DNA of 64,000 bases from Luteibacter sp. SG786 (GTDB lineage Bacteria > Pseudomonadota > Gammaproteobacteria > Xanthomonadales > Rhodanobacteraceae). The stretch is taken from assembly GCF_011759605.1 (NCBI RefSeq), contig NZ_JAAOYX010000001.1, positions 124,001 through 188,000 of the forward strand. The letters run 5' to 3'. Every line of letters begins with the position of its first letter. Position 1 is the first letter of the stretch. The translations under genes were made by a program, and so were the position numbers. The notes under the pieces are model-generated. The model did no database searches, was not told where the DNA came from, and worked only from the letters and a program-made list of their open reading frames with translations. This document shows positions 18,247-27,642 of this stretch, piece after piece.

Positions 18247-19887
18247 TCACGCCCGCGCCGCCACGGGAGCCGCGGCGGCGGTGAGTGCGGGCGGCGTAAG
18301 GCTGATGCGGAAGCAACTGCCGCCGCCTGCCACGCGCACGTATTCGAGGGCGGCCTGGTTGGCCTCCGCCATCTGGCGGGCGAGGTAAAGTCCCAGGCCC
18401 GTGCCGTATTCGTGCGTTGTGAAGAACGGTTCGAAGATCTGCGCGGCCACTTTCGGCGGAATGCCGGGCCCCCGGTCGATCACCTCGAGAATGGGGATGC
18501 CGGCCTCCGAATGCCTGGCCACCAGCATCACCCGGGCCGGCTCGCCGGGCAGGCGGCCGTAACGCAGGGCGTTCTGTACGAGGTTCCAGATCACCTGCTG
18601 CAGGTGCTGGGGGTCGGCCACCGCGGCCACGGGCTCGCTGCCGGAAACGGCGCGGAGGATGTCCGAGCCCAGGTCGTTACCCTGGCGATACTCGGTCACG
18701 AAGTGGTGCACCCATTGGCCCAGGTCCAGGGTCTCGGGCCGCGAACGTTCCCGGCGGGAGAGCTGCAGGATGTTCTCGATGATCTCGTTGAGCCGCGAAC
18801 AGTGGTTGTTGATGATCTCCACCATGCGCAGGTCGGTGTCGTTCATGTCGGTGGATTCGGCCAGCAGCTGCGCCGAGTAGTGGATCGCGGCGAGCGGATT
18901 GCGAATCTCGTGGGCAATGGAGGCCGACAGTCTGCCCAGCGAGCTCAGAGTCAGTTCTTCCGCCCGGCGCGACACCAGCGAGGTGTCGTCGAGGAAGATC
19001 AGCACATGCGAATCGTCGTTGGGTGCGAGGCGGGTGAAGCGGGGCACCACTTCGGGTGTGCCGTCGGCCAGCATGGTGGCGCTCTCGTCCAGCTTGCCCG
19101 AGGCACGCCAGTGATAGAGGCGTCGCGACAGCTCGGGCGCCAGGCTGCCCAGGTCGCGCTGGTCGGCAGAGGGATTACCCATCAACATCCAGGCCGACTC
19201 GTTGAGCTGATGGATGCGATTGCCTTCGTCCACCAGCAGCACGCCGGTCTTCATGCGCCGGATGATCAGCTCGTTGACCTGCGACAGGTTGGCGAGGTCG
19301 ATGCCGCGCTGCTCGGCCAAGGCCTCGGAGGCGCGGATATTGCGTCCCAGCACGTAACACAGCGAGGCGCAGGCGAAGTAGGCCGCGCCGAACAGGCCGT
19401 ATTCCGCGAGCTCCCTGTCGGAAGGATCGGTGGTCAGGTCGAACACCGAGTGGCCCAGCATGCCCAGGGTGGCCAGCGCGGCGAAGAACATGGACAGCCG
19501 GAATGGCAGCAGGAGCGCGCCGGTGGCGATGTTCACGGCCAGCATCATGGCCACGCCCATGCGCACGTCGTGCATGAGCACCAAGGCCATCAGCGCCGCC
19601 GCCACGTCGAGGGTGAGCCCGATCGACACGATCAGCACGGGCCGCTGAAGGCTCCGGCGGGTACGGGCGACCATCACCAGGGCGGCCAGCAGGTAGGCGA
19701 GGGCGAACACCCGGGCAATCACGGGCTCCGGCAGCGCCGGCCAGTTCAGGTGCTCCGGACGGAACGCCAAGGCGGTGTAAACGGCGGCCTGGCCCAGCCG
19801 GAAGTAGTTGAAAAAGAAGAGTTCGTGGCGCGCGGTGGTCTGGTTCGCGCGGGTTTGGGCGGCGATGGTCGACGCGGGCGTGGACAC
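18247..19887 (-). CDS. pilS: sensor histidine kinase PilS
   Basis: With the GTG start at 19887 the protein has 546 residues, in line with PilS. The longer open frame (to 20013) adds a low-complexity Arg/Pro extension and is not supported; GGAG lies about 10 bases before the chosen start. There are about six membrane helices in the first 200 residues, a PAS-like region (VNELIIRRMKTGVLLVDEGN), HisKA with SASIAHEIRNPLAAI, and an ATPase domain with VIWNLVQNALRYGR, DRGPGIP and GTGLGLYLAR. In Pseudomonas, PilS senses pilin in the membrane and phosphorylates PilR; the same role is inferred here. Confidence 0.9.
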   Translation of the reverse strand: MSTPASTIAAQTRANQTTARHELFFFNYFRLGQAAVYTALAFRPEHLNWPALPEPVIARVFALAYLLAALVMVARTRRSLQRPVLIVSIGLTLDVAAALMALVLMHDVRMGVAMMLAVNIATGALLLPFRLSMFFAALATLGMLGHSVFDLTTDPSDRELAEYGLFGAAYFACASLCYVLGRNIRASEALAEQRGIDLANLSQVNELIIRRMKTGVLLVDEGNRIHQLNESAWMLMGNPSADQRDLGSLAPELSRRLYHWRASGKLDESATMLADGTPEVVPRFTRLAPNDDSHVLIFLDDTSLVSRRAEELTLSSLGRLSASIAHEIRNPLAAIHYSAQLLAESTDMNDTDLRMVEIINNHCSRLNEIIENILQLSRRERSRPETLDLGQWVHHFVTEYRQGNDLGSDILRAVSGSEPVAAVADPQHLQQVIWNLVQNALRYGRLPGEPARVMLVARHSEAGIPILEVIDRGPGIPPKVAAQIFEPFFTTHEYGTGLGLYLARQMAEANQAALEYVRVAGGGSCFRISLTPPALTAAAAPVAARA

Positions 19888-20142
19888 CTGGATGCTTCTC
19901 CGCCGGGGGCCCCCCGGGGCCCTGGATGGCCTCCAGTATAGGGGCGCCGGCCGTTGCGGCAAGCCGACTGCGTCGCACCGTGCGTGGGCGGATGGCTGGG
20001 CGCCCCTTTCCATCCGGGGCGCCTTGCGGGAAAATACGCGGCCGTATTGCGTGAAACAGCTCGCAATCGCTCCCCCCTCCCCGTGCAGGCCTCACGGCCG
20101 GCGCGCGTTCACACGTTTTCTCCCGTTCGCTCGAGGTATCGA

Positions 20143-21303
20143 ATGAATTTCCACGAGTACCAGGCTAAAGAACTGTTCGCCAAGTACGGCATCGCCGTGC
20201 CGCCGGGCAAGACTGCCAACTCTCCCGACGCCGCCGTCGATGCCGCCAAGCACCTTGGCGGCACGCAGTGGATGGTGAAGGCCCAGATCCACGCAGGCGG
20301 TCGCGGCAAGGCCGGCGGCGTCAAGTTCTGCCGTAGCCTGGACGATGTCCGCGCCGCTGCCAAGGGCATGCTCGGCACGAACATGGAAACCTACCAGTCG
20401 GCCGGCCGTGCGCTGCCGGTGAACCTGGTGCTGGTTACCGACGCGACCGACATCGCGAAGGAACTCTACCTGTCGATCCTCACCGACCGCGACACCAAGT
20501 CGATCTCGTTCATCGCCTCGAAGCACGGCGGCGTCGACATCGAGCAGGTGGCGCACGACACGCCGGAAGACATCCACACCATCGTGGTGGATTACGTGGA
20601 AGGCCTGCAGCCGTACCAGTGCCGCGAGCTCGGCTTCAAGATGGATCTGAATCCGAAGCAGGTGAACCAGCTCGTCAAGATCATGCTGGGCCTGTACAAG
20701 CTCTTCAATGAGAAAGACCTCTCGCTGGTCGAGCTGAACCCGCTGGCGATCCTCGCCGACGGCAACCTCGCCGCCCTCGACGGCAAGGTGAACTCCGACG
20801 ACAACGCCGAGTTCCGTCATCCTGACCTCGCCGCCATGCGCGACCTCACGCAGGAAGACGCCGCCGAAGCGGCTGCGGTCCAGCACAACCTCAACTACGT
20901 CACCATGGACGGTACGATCGGCTGCATGGTGAACGGTGCCGGCCTGGCGATGGCCACGATGGACGTGATCAAGCTGGCGGGCGGCGAGCCGGCCAACTTC
21001 CTCGACGTCGGCGGCGGCGCCACCAAGGAGCGCGTCACCGAGGCGTTCAAGCTCATCCTCTCGTCCGACAAGGTGAAGGCCATCCTGGTCAACATCTTCG
21101 GCGGCATCGTGCGCTGCGACCTGATCGCCGAAGGCATCATCGCTGCCGTGAAGGAAGTGGGCCTGAAGATTCCGGTGGTCGTGCGCCTGCAGGGCACCAA
21201 TGTCGAGAAGGGCCGCGAACTGCTGGCCAACTCGGGCCTGGCGATCACGCCGGCCGACGATCTCAACGATGCGGCCCAGAAGGCCGTGGCCGCCGCGGCC
21301 TGA
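20143..21303 (+). CDS. sucC: succinyl-CoA synthetase beta subunit
   Basis: The 386-residue protein matches the family length. The N-terminus [16 protein letters not shown] starts the ATP-grasp domain, with [17 protein letters not shown] as nucleotide-binding segment and [10 protein letters not shown] for metal binding. The C-terminal CoA-ligase domain has FLDVGGGAT and [10 protein letters not shown]. With SucD it converts succinyl-CoA plus ADP and phosphate to succinate, CoA and ATP in the citric acid cycle. ATG 20143 follows a GAGG box; upstream in-frame codons would add a non-conserved extension. sucD follows after 14 bases. Confidence 0.98.
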   Translation: MNFHEYQAKELFAKYGIAVPPGKTANSPDAAVDAAKHLGGTQWMVKAQIHAGGRGKAGGVKFCRSLDDVRAAAKGMLGTNMETYQSAGRALPVNLVLVTDATDIAKELYLSILTDRDTKSISFIASKHGGVDIEQVAHDTPEDIHTIVVDYVEGLQPYQCRELGFKMDLNPKQVNQLVKIMLGLYKLFNEKDLSLVELNPLAILADGNLAALDGKVNSDDNAEFRHPDLAAMRDLTQEDAAEAAAVQHNLNYVTMDGTIGCMVNGAGLAMATMDVIKLAGGEPANFLDVGGGATKERVTEAFKLILSSDKVKAILVNIFGGIVRCDLIAEGIIAAVKEVGLKIPVVVRLQGTNVEKGRELLANSGLAITPADDLNDAAQKAVAAAA

Positions 21304-21317
21304 GGAGCGAAAGCAAC

Positions 21318-22190
21318 ATGAGCGTCCTGATCAACAAGAACACCAAGGTCCTCGTCCAGGGCTTCACCGGACAGCAGGGCACCTTCCACGCCGAACAGGC
21401 GATCGACTACGGCACCAAGATCGTCGGTGGCGTCACCCCGGGCAAGGGCGGTTCCGAGCACATCGGCCTGCCGGTCTTCAACACCGTGCGCGACGCCGTC
21501 GACCAGACGGGCGCCGACGCATCGGTGATCTTCGTGCCGCCGCCGTTCGCGGCCGATTCCATCCTCGAAGCCATCGCTGGCGGCATCAAGGTCATCGTGG
21601 CCATCACCGAGGGCATTCCGGTGCTCGACATGATGCGCGTGAAGAACGTGCTGAAGTCGCATCCGGACGTGGTGCTCGTCGGTCCGAACTGCCCCGGCGT
21701 CATCACCCCGGGCGAGTGCAAGATCGGCATCATGCCGGGTCACATCCACAAGCCGGGTAAGGTCGGCATCGTCTCCCGTTCGGGCACGCTCACGTATGAA
21801 GCAGTGTTCCAGACCACGAACGAAGGCCTGGGCCAGTCCACCTGTATCGGCATTGGCGGCGACCCGATCAACGGTCTGAACTTCATCGACTGCCTGAAGC
21901 TCTTCCAGGACGATCCGCAGACCGAAGGCATCATCATGGTCGGCGAAATCGGCGGAAGCGCCGAGGAAGATGCGGCCGAGTTCATCGGCCAGTACGTCAA
22001 GAAGCCCGTGGTGTCGTTCATCGCCGGCGCCTCGGCGCCTCCGGGCAAGCGCATGGGCCACGCCGGTGCGATTATCTCCGGCGGCAAGGGCACTGCGGCC
22101 GCGAAGTTCGCCGCGCTGGAAAAGGCGGGCGTGACCACGGTCAAGTCCCCGGCCGACCTCGGCAAGACCCTCGCAGGTCTGATGAAGTAA
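21318..22190 (+). CDS. sucD: succinyl-CoA synthetase alpha subunit
   Basis: The 290-residue protein has a CoA-binding Rossmann domain ([26 protein letters not shown]) and a ligase domain. The active-site histidine that becomes phosphorylated is in [18 protein letters not shown], near residue 246. [20 protein letters not shown] is also characteristic. It forms the heterodimer or tetramer with SucC. A strong intrinsic terminator directly downstream ends the sucCD operon. Confidence 0.98.
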   Translation: MSVLINKNTKVLVQGFTGQQGTFHAEQAIDYGTKIVGGVTPGKGGSEHIGLPVFNTVRDAVDQTGADASVIFVPPPFAADSILEAIAGGIKVIVAITEGIPVLDMMRVKNVLKSHPDVVLVGPNCPGVITPGECKIGIMPGHIHKPGKVGIVSRSGTLTYEAVFQTTNEGLGQSTCIGIGGDPINGLNFIDCLKLFQDDPQTEGIIMVGEIGGSAEEDAAEFIGQYVKKPVVSFIAGASAPPGKRMGHAGAIISGGKGTAAAKFAALEKAGVTTVKSPADLGKTLAGLMK

Positions 22191-22218
22191 GCCTCGCCCA
22201 CTTCGGTGTGCGTTGAAG

Positions 22219-22248
22219 AGCCGCGGCCTTCGGGCCGCGGCTTTTTTT
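22219..22248 (+). terminator. rho-independent terminator of sucCD
   Basis: A 10-base-pair perfect stem (22219-22228 with 22233-22242) closes a TTCG tetraloop and is followed by a run of seven T. It lies 28 bases after the sucD stop and is the clearest intrinsic terminator in the window. Confidence 0.93.
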
Positions 22249-22470
22249 GTTCGTGCGATTCAGGGTGTTCGCGCAACGCAGGTCTGGCTTTTGCAGGGAC
22301 TCCCGCCATGTCCGAGGCAGCTTGTCGAGAGAGCTGGCGTGCTGTGGGTTATTTCCCGGAGCGGGTGAGTGGTTGATTGACGCAAGTGCGCGGGAAGTGG
22401 CGACTCATCCAAGCCCGTGCCGGCAAGGACGATGGGGGCGCCGCACTCCGCGGCGCTTCTCGGATCGACC

Positions 22471-24024
22471 ATGTCGCAATCACTACGCAGGCGGATATTC
22501 CTATGTTTGATGCTCACCGCGGCCTACACGTGCACGCCTCAAGCGAGCGCGCAGGAGCTTCCGAAAAAGACAATCGTCGAAATGACGGAAGATGAGCGAG
22601 CAAACCTCGTCAGGGAAATGCAGCGCGCCGTCGACAATGCCATCATCGGAGCCCACTTCTTCAGCGAAGACCCGTTGCCGATCCACGTCGAGGTCAGCGT
22701 CGATCCGATGACCAATCTCGTACTTCTCAATGTTGATGAGCGACTTGGTCCCGACGCGTTGACGAGCGAGTTCGACGACTTTGCCGCGCATCTGAGCAGC
22801 GCACTATGGGGCCTGATGGAGCGGATCGACGGCGTGACCGGCATAGACTTCAGGTTTGGCGGGTTTGATGCCGATCACTGGCCGATTAATCGCCGTCCTG
22901 AAGCGTCTGCGAGGAGCCAGAGGCGCCGCCGCAATGTCGAGCGCAAACCCCTGGTAGTCCTATCGCCGGGGCACGGACTTTACTTTCACCACAAATATAA
23001 GGATTGGCGTGCTCAGCGCGAGCCCGCCAACGGTATCCTTGAGGATGACATCACGCCGGTGCTTTCCGGGCATCTCCTCTGGGAGTTACAGCGGGACAAT
23101 GTCGACGTTAAGACCTTGCGCTACCAGGGCGATAGGCTTTCCCACAAACCTAGCGGCGAAGCATGGTGGCGTCTCGCCGCACGGTACCATCTTGAAAGGT
23201 CAGATGCCGACCTGACGGACATATGGCAATCGCAGGGTAAGGATAGCCCCCTGAAAGAGCGCAACGAAGACATTCGTAGTCGCCCTCTCTTCGCCAATCA
23301 CATGAAGGCAGATGCACTGCTTCATATTCATACGAACGCAGATGCTAGCAGTGCAGCCAATGGGTTACGCACATACATCCATGGTCGGCCTGAAGACCAC
23401 GAGCTTGCTTCGAAGGTTCTATGCAGTGCGCGAGAACTGATTCGTACGGATGATGATTTCAAGAGCTTTTCTGTGAGTCCGGTGCCGCATGTGGCCTCTT
23501 GGCACGCGGAAAACAAATTAGCCCAGATGCCATCGGTCATCGTGGAGGTTGGCTTCCACACCAGTCCCAAAGATGCCGAGTTTCTCAAAAAAAGAGAGTT
23601 TCAGGTGCTCGCGATGCGTGGTGTCGCAAAGGGTTATCGGCTCTATCGGAACAAGCTACCGTGCGAGGAATTCGCGATCAACCCAACCCAGCAGGTCCAG
23701 GGGCAGATAAATCGCGACACCCGGATGCCTTTCAGTTTCAAAGGAAACCCTCGCTTTCCGGTAAGGGTCTGGTCGACTCGGCTCGATTGCACTGGGATCG
23801 GCTGCCAAGAGCGGGAATATGAGCTGTCACGGCAGGAAGACATCGGGCGTCTGCAGATCAAATATATGTGTCGCAGTATTCAGTCGAGCCGGATACCAAA
23901 TGACGAGGGCGCCGTGATCGAACTACAGGTCAAGGCTCGGGATTCCGACCGTGTGTACGCCAAGCCGGCCCTTTATCGCGTAGCCTGCCCAAAGAAGAAC
24001 CAAATCGAGACAGGAAGGCATTGA
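22471..24024 (+). CDS. secreted N-acetylmuramoyl-L-alanine amidase (Amidase_3 fold)
   Basis: The 517-residue precursor begins MSQSLRRRIFLCLMLTAAYT and has a likely cleavage after ASA; this makes ATG 22471 the best start. The amidase domain (about 155-405) has zinc ligands in VVLSPGHG and HIHTNAD, an acidic residue in NGILEDDIT, and the catalytic Glu in SVIVEVGFHTSPKDAEFL. Such enzymes cut the bond between N-acetylmuramic acid and L-alanine in peptidoglycan. The N-terminal 150 residues and the Cys-containing C-terminal 130 residues are not recognised and do not look like LysM or AMIN domains. It is a single gene between the sucCD terminator and the receptor leader. Confidence 0.85.
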   Translation: MSQSLRRRIFLCLMLTAAYTCTPQASAQELPKKTIVEMTEDERANLVREMQRAVDNAIIGAHFFSEDPLPIHVEVSVDPMTNLVLLNVDERLGPDALTSEFDDFAAHLSSALWGLMERIDGVTGIDFRFGGFDADHWPINRRPEASARSQRRRRNVERKPLVVLSPGHGLYFHHKYKDWRAQREPANGILEDDITPVLSGHLLWELQRDNVDVKTLRYQGDRLSHKPSGEAWWRLAARYHLERSDADLTDIWQSQGKDSPLKERNEDIRSRPLFANHMKADALLHIHTNADASSAANGLRTYIHGRPEDHELASKVLCSARELIRTDDDFKSFSVSPVPHVASWHAENKLAQMPSVIVEVGFHTSPKDAEFLKKREFQVLAMRGVAKGYRLYRNKLPCEEFAINPTQQVQGQINRDTRMPFSFKGNPRFPVRVWSTRLDCTGIGCQEREYELSRQEDIGRLQIKYMCRSIQSSRIPNDEGAVIELQVKARDSDRVYAKPALYRVACPKKNQIETGRH

Positions 24025-24174
24025 CGTCCCGTCGCTAGTAAGTCCTTCATGCTACGGCCCGGACCTAGGGGGGCGTCTGTCCTGATGGGCTTTGGAACGG
24101 ATGCCGCGGGCTCTGGCCGGGCATCCGAACTTTTATCTCATTTCGGGTCGCGAGCCATCTAGACGTCCAAATGC

Positions 24175-24205
24175 TTGACACGGCCATATCGAACCGTGTT
24201 ACGGT
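24175..24205 (+). promoter_or_regulatory. promoter of the polycysteine leader and TonB receptor
   Basis: A perfect TTGACA (24175-24180) is followed after 19 bases by TACGGT (24200-24205), which carries an upstream TG of the extended -10 type. Transcription would start near 24212, about 25 bases ahead of the leader peptide start. The 150 bases before it (24025-24174) hold nothing recognised. Confidence 0.55.
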
Positions 24206-24236
24206 TGCGCACCGCAGCAAAAAACGAGGGGTCGTC

Positions 24237-24314
24237 ATGCGTCACCCTGAACTCGTTGTTTTCTACCCCACGCGCGTGCGTCTCGCCGCCGTGCGATGTT
24301 GTTGTTGCCGCTGA
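24237..24314 (+). CDS. polycysteine leader peptide (25 codons)
   Basis: This short ORF has a strong GAGGGG ribosome binding site 5 bases before ATG. It encodes a peptide beginning MRHPELVVFYPTR and ending VRCCCCR, directly before TGA. The Cys codons are TGT TGT TGT TGC at 24297-24308. The last Cys codon, the Arg codon and the stop lie in the 5' arm of a hairpin. Four consecutive Cys codons at the end of a well-initiated small ORF are the hallmark of an amino-acid-sensing leader; polycysteine leaders acting as cysteine-responsive attenuators are known from mycobacteria. The controlled gene is the TonB-dependent receptor at 24511. Confidence 0.75.
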   Translation: MRHPELVVFYPTRVRLAAVRCCCCR

Positions 24315-24363
24315 TCCAGCGGCGCTAGCGCTGTTCGGCTGCGCCGGGCACGGCGCACTTTCC
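24307..24363 (+). promoter_or_regulatory. attenuator hairpins of the cysteine leader
   Basis: Hairpin 1 pairs 24307-24313 with 24317-24323 (7 base pairs) and contains the leader stop codon. A terminator-like hairpin pairs 24340-24345 with 24352-24357, followed by a short CTTTCCT tract. Bases 24320-24325 can instead pair with 24341-24346, which would break both hairpins and act as antiterminator. A ribosome stalled at the Cys codons would cover the 5' arm of hairpin 1 and free the antiterminator. The U tract is short, so the terminator may be weak. Between 24362 and 24510 one further hairpin (24445-24451 with 24465-24471) is visible just ahead of the receptor. Confidence 0.5.
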
Positions 24364-24510
24364 TGATTCCGTTTCCAACCACCAACGCCTCGCAGGCGTG
24401 ACGGGCGTTCACGTCCGTGCACCGGCAAGCCGCTGCGATCGATCCATCGCCCTCGCAAGGGGAAGGCGATGCGGTCGGGGCTTGCCCTTCTTCTACGATC
24501 AAGGGTTTCC

Positions 24511-27500
24511 ATGAGCATGTTGTCGTTGCAGCGGTCATTGCTGGCCGTCGCGGTGTTTTCCGCGTTTTCAGGGGCCGTGCTGGCGCAGTCCACCACGGGA
24601 TCCATCTATGGCCAGGTGCAGGCGTCCGAGGGTGATGTCGTTCGTGTGGTGAACGACACCGGACTCACGCGCGACGTTCCCATCGACGCGCGCGGTCGCT
24701 ACTCGGTGGCGCAGCTCCCGCTGGGCACGTACACGGTGTCGGTGATCCATGCCGGTACGACGGTGCAGAGCAGGGAGAACGTCGCGTTGCGTGTGGGCTC
24801 CGGTGTCGAGGTGTCGTTTGCAGAGGGAGCGGTGCAGGACCTTGGCGGCGTGAGCGTGTCCGCGAATGCCTTGCCCGCCATCGACGTGTCGACCGTCGAC
24901 TCGCGCACTGTGGTTACCTCGCAGCAGCTCGCGAAACTTCCGCTCGGACGCAATTCCGAAGCGATCGCCCTGCTGGCCCCCGGTGCCGTCAACAACAGTG
25001 GCAGCTACCTCAGTGCCACGGGCAATTCGCTGGTGAGTTTCGGCGGTTCGGCGGCGAGCGAGAACGCATACTACGTCAACGGATTCAACACGACCGATCC
25101 GCTGCGGGGCTTCGGTGGCATTTCGTTGCCTTACGGCGCCATCGAGCAGCAGGAGGTTTACACGGGTGGGTACAGCGCCCAATACGGCCGCTCCGACGGT
25201 GGCGTCATCAACGTCGTCGGCAAGCGCGGCACGAACGAGTGGCACGGCGGCGCGCAGATCATCTGGGAGCCGAACGGCCTGCGCGCCCGCGAGAAGGACA
25301 GTTACTACACCAACGGCCTTCCGCCGCAGCCGAAGGCGGGCAACCTTTATGCGCCCAACAGAGGCAACACGGTCACGTCCACGACGGCCAGCCTGTATGC
25401 CGGCGGACCGCTCATCAAAGACAAACTGTTTCTCTTTGCGGCGGCCGAGGTGGAAAGGCAGACGGGCGACACGATAAGCAACGTGACCTTGCCGCAGTCG
25501 CCGGACCGCTCGTACCGATATCAGCTGCCACGCTGGTACGCGAAGCTGGACTGGAATATCAACGACGCCAACATCCTCGAAGTGACCGGCGCATCCGACA
25601 AGTCGGAACGCTCGGGTACCATCTACGATTACGACTACTCCAACCGCCGGCGCGGAGAACGCCTATCCGGCGCGAATAACGAGAAGTTCGGCGGCGACGT
25701 CTACACGGCGAAGTACACGGGTTACCTGACCGACAGCCTCACCATCAGCGCGCAGTACGGAAAGATGCGTACGACGAACTATGTGGTGCCTTCGGGATAC
25801 AACCCCGATGCCGTGTATATCGCGGGCCAGGATTTCCAGAATCCCGCCTACACCGGCGGCGTAGCGCGCGACAACGGGCAGACGGTCTCGTCGTTGGCGA
25901 ATCCGAATCGCGGCAACGAGACGACGAACACGCGATTCGACATTCACTACACCCTGGGTGACCACACGATCACCGCGGGCATCGACAACCAGCAGGCACG
26001 GGCGCGCGACCAGGGCACGTCCAGTTCGGGTCCGGGCTATATCTGGACCTATGGACAGGGCGCACCCAATCTTCCCATTTCCACCGGCTTGGGCGTGGAC
26101 GCGCCGGGGAACTATCCGGGCGGCGAAGCGGGCTATTACGTGATACGCGGCGTGTCGTCCAGCCTCGCCACGGTTCGGTCGAGCCAGCGGGCGCAATACA
26201 TCGAAGATGCGTGGCAGGTCACCGACCGATGGCTGGTGACACTCGGCTTGCGCAACGACCAGTTCACCAACTACAACGCCGACAGCGAGGTGTACATCAA
26301 GCAGACGTCGCCGCAGTGGGCGCCGCGCCTCGGCTTCAGCTGGGACGTGAATGGCGACTCCACCTTCAAGGTGTATGGCAACGCCGGCCGGTATTACCTG
26401 GGGCTGCCGCTCAATCCCGCGCTCAACGCGGCGGGCGGGGCGCTATCCACGTCGCAATATTTCACATACACCGGTATCGCCGCCGATGGTCAGCCGACCG
26501 GGTTGACGGCAATCGCGCCCGGCGTGCCCGTATCGTCGAACAATTATTTCGGCCAGCTTCCGGACCCGAAGACCGTGGCCGCCAAGGGCATGAAAGCGGA
26601 AAACCAGGACGAGTACATCCTGGGCTTCACGAAGACGCTCGGCAGCGACTGGGTTTACGGCGCCAAGCTGACGTACCGGAAGCTGCGCAACGCCATCGAC
26701 GACTATTGCGACATCGATCGCATCGTCGCGCGGGGGCAGGCCCTCGGCCTGGACATCGACACCAACCAGGTGAACAGTTGCTACCTGTTCAACCCAGGGC
26801 AGGCGAATACCTTCACGCTGCTGGACACCGCGGGTAATCACGTGGAAGTGCCGGTGAGCAATAAGGAGCTGGGTTTCCAGGGGCTGAAGCGCAAGTATTA
26901 CAGCCTCGAACTGCTGCTGGAGCATCCGTTCGACGGCACCTGGTATGCGCGCGCCAGCTATGTCTTCTCGCGGAGCTACGGCAATACGGAAGGCCAGCTA
27001 CGCTCCGATCTCAACCAGACGGCCGCATCCACCAGCGAGGACTGGGACAACGCGGAGATCATGGAGCACACCAACGGGCCGCAGAGCAACGATCACACGC
27101 ACCAGTTCAAGGTGTTCGGCTATTGGCAGATTGCTCCGGAATGGCTGGCCTCGGCCAACGTCAGCCTGGTATCGGGGACTCCGCGGCATTGCCTGGGCTA
27201 TTACGGGCCGGATCGCTCCGACCCGGCGGGCTATTCCGGCGACTATCACTACTGCGATGGCCTGCCGTCGCCGCCGGGCGAGCAGGGCCGGTTACCGTGG
27301 ATACGCCAGATCGACCTCGGTGTGACGTGGCGCCCGTCGTTCGGCGACGGGAAACTGGCGTTCAATGCGAACGTGTTCAATCTGCTCAACGAGCGGCGCG
27401 CGTTGCAGAAGTACCCCTATTCAGAAGCAGGCCCCGGCCTGCCTGAACCGGCGTACGGCGTGATCACGGCGCGGCAGGAGCCGCGATATGGGCGTTTGAG

Positions 27501-27519
27501 CGTGTCGTACGATTTTTGA
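24511..27519 (+). CDS. TonB-dependent receptor, Oar type, under a polycysteine leader
   Basis: The 1002-residue outer-membrane protein has a signal peptide (SLLAVAVFSAFSGAVLAQ). A carboxypeptidase-regulatory-like (CarboxypepD_reg) domain follows at about 32-110 (GSIYGQVQ), then a plug domain (LPLGRNSEAIALLAPG, YYVNGFNTTDPLRGFGG, YGRSDGGVINVVGKRGTNEW). The 22-strand barrel ends in YGRLSVSYDF with the usual C-terminal Phe. ATG 24511 has AAGGG 5 bases upstream. Oar-type receptors carry large or peptide-like ligands across the outer membrane. The cysteine leader upstream suggests repression when cysteine is plentiful, hence a sulfur-containing ligand; this is inference. The gene appears monocistronic and ends at a REP pair. 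Confidence 0.92.
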   Translation: MSMLSLQRSLLAVAVFSAFSGAVLAQSTTGSIYGQVQASEGDVVRVVNDTGLTRDVPIDARGRYSVAQLPLGTYTVSVIHAGTTVQSRENVALRVGSGVEVSFAEGAVQDLGGVSVSANALPAIDVSTVDSRTVVTSQQLAKLPLGRNSEAIALLAPGAVNNSGSYLSATGNSLVSFGGSAASENAYYVNGFNTTDPLRGFGGISLPYGAIEQQEVYTGGYSAQYGRSDGGVINVVGKRGTNEWHGGAQIIWEPNGLRAREKDSYYTNGLPPQPKAGNLYAPNRGNTVTSTTASLYAGGPLIKDKLFLFAAAEVERQTGDTISNVTLPQSPDRSYRYQLPRWYAKLDWNINDANILEVTGASDKSERSGTIYDYDYSNRRRGERLSGANNEKFGGDVYTAKYTGYLTDSLTISAQYGKMRTTNYVVPSGYNPDAVYIAGQDFQNPAYTGGVARDNGQTVSSLANPNRGNETTNTRFDIHYTLGDHTITAGIDNQQARARDQGTSSSGPGYIWTYGQGAPNLPISTGLGVDAPGNYPGGEAGYYVIRGVSSSLATVRSSQRAQYIEDAWQVTDRWLVTLGLRNDQFTNYNADSEVYIKQTSPQWAPRLGFSWDVNGDSTFKVYGNAGRYYLGLPLNPALNAAGGALSTSQYFTYTGIAADGQPTGLTAIAPGVPVSSNNYFGQLPDPKTVAAKGMKAENQDEYILGFTKTLGSDWVYGAKLTYRKLRNAIDDYCDIDRIVARGQALGLDIDTNQVNSCYLFNPGQANTFTLLDTAGNHVEVPVSNKELGFQGLKRKYYSLELLLEHPFDGTWYARASYVFSRSYGNTEGQLRSDLNQTAASTSEDWDNAEIMEHTNGPQSNDHTHQFKVFGYWQIAPEWLASANVSLVSGTPRHCLGYYGPDRSDPAGYSGDYHYCDGLPSPPGEQGRLPWIRQIDLGVTWRPSFGDGKLAFNANVFNLLNERRALQKYPYSEAGPGLPEPAYGVITARQEPRYGRLSVSYDF

Positions 27520-27558
27520 CCGCGCCGAGAGCGCCTGCCGGGCAGGCGCTTGCTTCGT

Positions 27559-27638
27559 GTGGGAGCCGCTTCAGCGGCGATGGGTGCTTGCCGCACACTG
27601 GCCCGCTGCCGCGGGATCGCCGCTGAAGCGGCTCCCAC
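27559..27638. repeat. REP pair (BIME-like) between convergent genes
   Basis: Two 22-base REP units (27559-27580 and, inverted, 27617-27638) are exact inverse copies, reading GTGGGAGCCGCTTCAGCGGC in the forward unit, with a 36-base spacer. Each unit can form its own small hairpin, and the pair can form a long stem. It lies between the stops of the receptor gene and the convergent D-amino-acid dehydrogenase gene and may act as a bidirectional terminator. It resembles the REPs of pseudomonads and xanthomonads. Confidence 0.8.
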
Positions 27639-27642
27639 AGGG

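Noticed and set aside
19888-20013. N-terminal extension of PilS up to base 20013
   Set aside because: The added residues are Arg/Pro/Gly-rich and would precede the first membrane helix without similarity to PilS; GTG 19887 gives the normal length.
24315-24510. A riboswitch ahead of the TonB receptor
   Set aside because: No cobalamin, TPP, SAM or other known aptamer consensus was recognised; the Cys-rich ORF with overlapping hairpins explains the leader better.
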